Origin: Methylococcales symbiont of Iophon sp. n. MRB-2018
GTDB lineage: Bacteria > Pseudomonadota > Gammaproteobacteria > Methylococcales > Methylomonadaceae
DNA: 64,000 nt
Direction of reading: 5' to 3'
Assembly (NCBI GenBank): GCA_003666325.1
Contig: QPIL01000120.1
Span: forward strand, 23,170 to 87,169
Part shown: positions 61,607 to 64,000 of the stretch, piece by piece
How positions within the stretch are numbered: the stretch's first letter is position 1
Layout: each line of letters starts with the position of its first letter
Program-made: the position numbers and the translations under genes
Notes under the pieces: model-generated
Seen by the model: only the letters and a program-made list of their open reading frames with translations
Database searches by the model: none
Told to the model about the DNA's origin: nothing

Positions 61607-62551
61607 ATGATCATCGTAACTGGAGGTGCAGGCTTTATTGGTAGCAACCTTGTGCTGGGTTTGAACCAGCGAGGTTACGATGATATTTTAGTGGTCGATG
61701 ACTTGACTAACGGTGTTAAGTATAAAAACTTAGTAGATTGTCAGATTGCCGATTACCAAGATAAAAATGATTTTTTGCTAAAATTACAACAAGGTTTTTA
61801 TTCAGCTACATCAATAAAAGCCATTTTTCATCAGGGTGCTTGTTCTACTACAACAGAGTGGGATGGGTGCTATATGATGAAAAATAACTATGAATACAGC
61901 AAGACCTTATTGCATTATTGTCAGTCGCATAAAATTCCTTTCATTTATGCATCCAGTGCTGCCGTGTATGGTTCTGATAATAATTTTAAAGAACAACTGA
62001 GCTATGAAAAGCCGTTGAATGTTTATGCGTATTCAAAATTTCAGTTCGATCAATATTACAGACGCTTTCAAAACAAACTAACGGCACAAGTGGTTGGTTT
62101 ACGATACTTTAATGTTTACGGCCCACACGAAGAGCATAAAGGTAGCATGGCAAGTGTTGCATTTCATCTTAATAATCAGATTAAAAAGTCAAATAGTGTT
62201 CGTCTTTTTGAAGGATGCGATGGCTATGGAAATGGTGAGCAACAACGAGACTTTATTTATGTAGCTGATGTCGTTGATATTAACTTATGGTTTTTAGATA
62301 ACCCTCAAGTTTCTGGTTTATATAATACGGGAACAGGGCGCGCTCAGAGCTTTAATGACGTAGCTAATGCAGTATTGGCATACCATCAGCAGGGTCAACT
62401 TGAATATATTCCTTTTCCAGAGCATTTGAAGGGATGTTATCAAAGTTTTACCGAAGCTAATTTAGAAAACTTGAGATCTGTTGGCTGTGATTATCAATTC
62501 AAATCTGTAGAAGAAGGTGTACAACTCTATATGAAATGGTTGAACAAATAG
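61607..62551 (+). CDS. hldD: ADP-L-glycero-D-manno-heptose 6-epimerase
   Basis: Final step in making the ADP-heptose donor for the LPS inner core. SDR-family NADP enzyme of 314 residues: [20 protein letters not shown] at the start, [11 protein letters not shown], the catalytic Tyr-Lys in [28 protein letters not shown] and [15 protein letters not shown]. It follows rplI by 6 bp and precedes waaA by 24 bp, forming a small LPS-core unit; presence of heptose in the LPS is inferred. Confidence 0.96.
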   Translation: MIIVTGGAGFIGSNLVLGLNQRGYDDILVVDDLTNGVKYKNLVDCQIADYQDKNDFLLKLQQGFYSATSIKAIFHQGACSTTTEWDGCYMMKNNYEYSKTLLHYCQSHKIPFIYASSAAVYGSDNNFKEQLSYEKPLNVYAYSKFQFDQYYRRFQNKLTAQVVGLRYFNVYGPHEEHKGSMASVAFHLNNQIKKSNSVRLFEGCDGYGNGEQQRDFIYVADVVDINLWFLDNPQVSGLYNTGTGRAQSFNDVANAVLAYHQQGQLEYIPFPEHLKGCYQSFTEANLENLRSVGCDYQFKSVEEGVQLYMKWLNK

Positions 62552-62575
62552 CTCAGATTCGAATTTATTCGTATT

Positions 62576-63838
62576 ATGCTTAAAATTTATACTGTTTTAT
62601 TTTATTTATTAACTCCCTTTATACTGCTACGTCTCTATTGGCGTGGAATCAAAGCACCAGAATATCGAAAACGCTGGCTAGAGCGCCTAGCTATTTATCA
62701 AAAACAATATCCGACTAATGTCATCTGGATTCATGCTGTATCAGTCGGCGAGGCTGAAGCCATTTTCCCCTTGGTTAAACAATTACAGCTAATATCCCCA
62801 TCAAATAATATCCTTATTACAACAACAACGCCTACGGGTTCAGCAAGAGTACAAGCTGTGCTGAATAATACAGTTGCGCATGTTTACTTACCCTATGATT
62901 TACCCGTTGTAGTAAAACAATTTCTATCCGTTTTTAAGCCTAAAATAGCGATAATTATGGAAAAGGAAATTTGGCCAAATATTTATGCCCAGTGTGCAGA
63001 TAACCATATTCCTTTAATGATTATCAATGCGCGATTATCGGCCAATTCAGCAAAAGGCTATAAAAAAATAGCCGCTTTAGTTAAGCCTGCATTATCAAAA
63101 GTTTGCTGGGTTTTGACGCAAACAAAAGAAGACCGCAGACGCTTTATTGATATTGGAGCAAGAGAAGAAAAAGTCTCTGTTTCGGGGAATATCAAGTTTG
63201 ATTTAGCAATAGATAATAATATTGTTCAACAAGCGAAAGAAATAAAGAAAGAATGCTTTATTAATCGCTTTGTGTGGATTATTGCAAGTACCCATAAAGG
63301 GGAAGAAAGTATTTTTTTAGAACTATATTTGCAACTAAAAAAACAGATTCCTGAATTACTTTTGTTAATTGTGCCTAGGCATCCAGAACGGTTTAATGCA
63401 GTAAAGTCATTAGTTGAAGAAGCGAATTTTAATGTCTGTATGCGTAGTACAGGTCAACTATGTACAGATGCAATTGATGTTTATATTGCAGATACGATAG
63501 GTGAATTAAAGTTATTGTATGGCGTTGCAGATATTTGTTTTGTTGCTGGTAGCATGGTTCCGGTGGGGGGGCATAATGTTCTGGAGCCTGCTGTTATGGA
63601 GGTTCCAGTCTTATTTGGCTCATATATGATGAACTTTAAAGAAATTGCCAGAAATGTGATAGATCTTGGAGCAGCCATACAATGTGAGACTAATGCACAA
63701 ATTTTAGATACCGTGCTACGTTTGTATAATGATTCTGATTTCAGTGCAGAAATGGTTGAAAAAGCAACTCTTTTTATAAAGCAAAATAAAGGCGCCACAG
63801 AAAAGACAGTGGGTATAATTATGCAGACTTTGAATTAA
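62576..63838 (+). CDS. waaA: 3-deoxy-D-manno-octulosonic acid transferase
   Basis: Adds Kdo to lipid IVA at the cytosolic face of the inner membrane (also kdtA). An N-terminal membrane anchor (IYTVLFYLLTPFILLRLYW) precedes the GT30 domain, with WIHAVSVGEAEAIFPLVKQL and the catalytic Glu, LITTTTPTGSARVQ, MEKEIWPNIYAQC, and the C-terminal GGHNVLEPAVMEVPVLFG Kdo/CMP site. 420 residues, normal. A heptamer array starts about 22 bp after its stop and continues past the window end. Confidence 0.97.
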   Translation: MLKIYTVLFYLLTPFILLRLYWRGIKAPEYRKRWLERLAIYQKQYPTNVIWIHAVSVGEAEAIFPLVKQLQLISPSNNILITTTTPTGSARVQAVLNNTVAHVYLPYDLPVVVKQFLSVFKPKIAIIMEKEIWPNIYAQCADNHIPLMIINARLSANSAKGYKKIAALVKPALSKVCWVLTQTKEDRRRFIDIGAREEKVSVSGNIKFDLAIDNNIVQQAKEIKKECFINRFVWIIASTHKGEESIFLELYLQLKKQIPELLLLIVPRHPERFNAVKSLVEEANFNVCMRSTGQLCTDAIDVYIADTIGELKLLYGVADICFVAGSMVPVGGHNVLEPAVMEVPVLFGSYMMNFKEIARNVIDLGAAIQCETNAQILDTVLRLYNDSDFSAEMVEKATLFIKQNKGATEKTVGIIMQTLN

Positions 63839-63860
63839 TAGTTAGTCAAGCTTTAAAAAG

Positions 63861-64000
63861 GATCAGGACTCAGGACTAAAGACTAAAGACTAAAGACTAA
63901 AGACTAAAGACTAAAGACTAAAGACTAAAGACTAAAGACTAAAGACTAAAGACTAAAGACTAAAGACTAAAGACTAAAGACTAAAGACTAAAGACTAAAG
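63861..64000 (+). repeat. Heptamer array after waaA, running off the window
   Basis: Two GACTCAG-type units, then an unbroken run of GACTAAA units to base 64000, at least 17 identical copies. It reads in the sense direction of waaA. Whether an R1 core follows cannot be seen. Each GACTAAA unit contains TAA, so three consecutive units place a stop in every frame. Confidence 0.95.

Overview
The window is chromosomal DNA from a Gram-negative gammaproteobacterium. The best guess is a methanotroph or methylotroph of the Methylococcales. Supporting signs are a complete PQQ precursor gene plus pqqB and pqqC (PQQ is the methanol dehydrogenase cofactor), LPS and outer-membrane genes (lptD, surA, hldD, waaA), gammaproteobacterial gene orders, and a clearly AT-rich base composition with many intergenic repeats. 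The genus assignment is inference; no rRNA or methane monooxygenase gene is present to settle it.

Layout. 1-3.6 kb: gamma-glutamyltransferase, a 4'-phosphopantetheinyl transferase and a family 5 uracil-DNA glycosylase. 3.7-12 kb (minus strand): the translation/transcription operon tRNA-fMet, rimP, nusA, infB, rbfA, rpsO, pnp, with truB missing from its usual place. 12-20 kb: nrdR, ribD, ribE, ribBX, ribH, nusB, thiL and pgpA on the minus strand, interrupted by argC on the plus strand flanked by repeats. 20-23 kb: an attC-like site with a small gene, then pqqA (with a good promoter and an attenuator-like hairpin), pqqB and pqqC. 23-30 kb: folA-apaH-apaG, mpl, two hypotheticals and mtnP-hpt-nagZ. 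31-39.7 kb: murU/amgK divergent from lptD-surA, a stand-alone DbpA-type RNA-binding domain, and rnd. 40.6-45 kb: a dynamin-like P-loop protein paired with a membrane protein, DUF938, a FemAB-like protein and trmL. 46-50 kb: aspC, uvrB, and a cluster of DnaA boxes that could be oriC. 50.5-54 kb: rlmD, an L,D-transpeptidase, truA and a DUF2231 protein. 54.5-59 kb: mnmG-rsmG-parA-parB, the usual origin-proximal cluster. 59-63.8 kb: rpsF-rpsR-DUF2232-rplI, hldD and waaA.

The genes are largely housekeeping. Cell-wall recycling is unusually well represented: nagZ, mpl, amgK and murU together outline the anhydro-MurNAc salvage route known from Pseudomonas. Riboflavin synthesis is nearly complete, but the GTP cyclohydrolase II half of the RibB fusion looks dead, so a separate ribA is needed.

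The most unusual part is the intergenic DNA. I see at least four dispersed repeat families. R1 is a composite: arrays of a 7-bp unit GACT(C/A/T)A(A/G), a double-hairpin REP-like block, and a tail of about 270 bp carrying remnants of a small membrane-protein ORF. Most heptamer arrays lie just after a stop codon and read in the sense direction of the gene they follow. R2 is a MITE-like element of 156-160 bp with GAGACCTCAGCATAAC ends (three full copies, two lone ends). R3 is about 165 bp with AAGTANCTANGTATAATTAATT ends. R4 is 142 bp with GTAACTACTCA ends. These repeats sit exactly where conserved operons are broken (rib operon, truB position, end of pqqABC) and in some cases supply stop codons to genes. 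I regard this repeat system as the main lead of the window.
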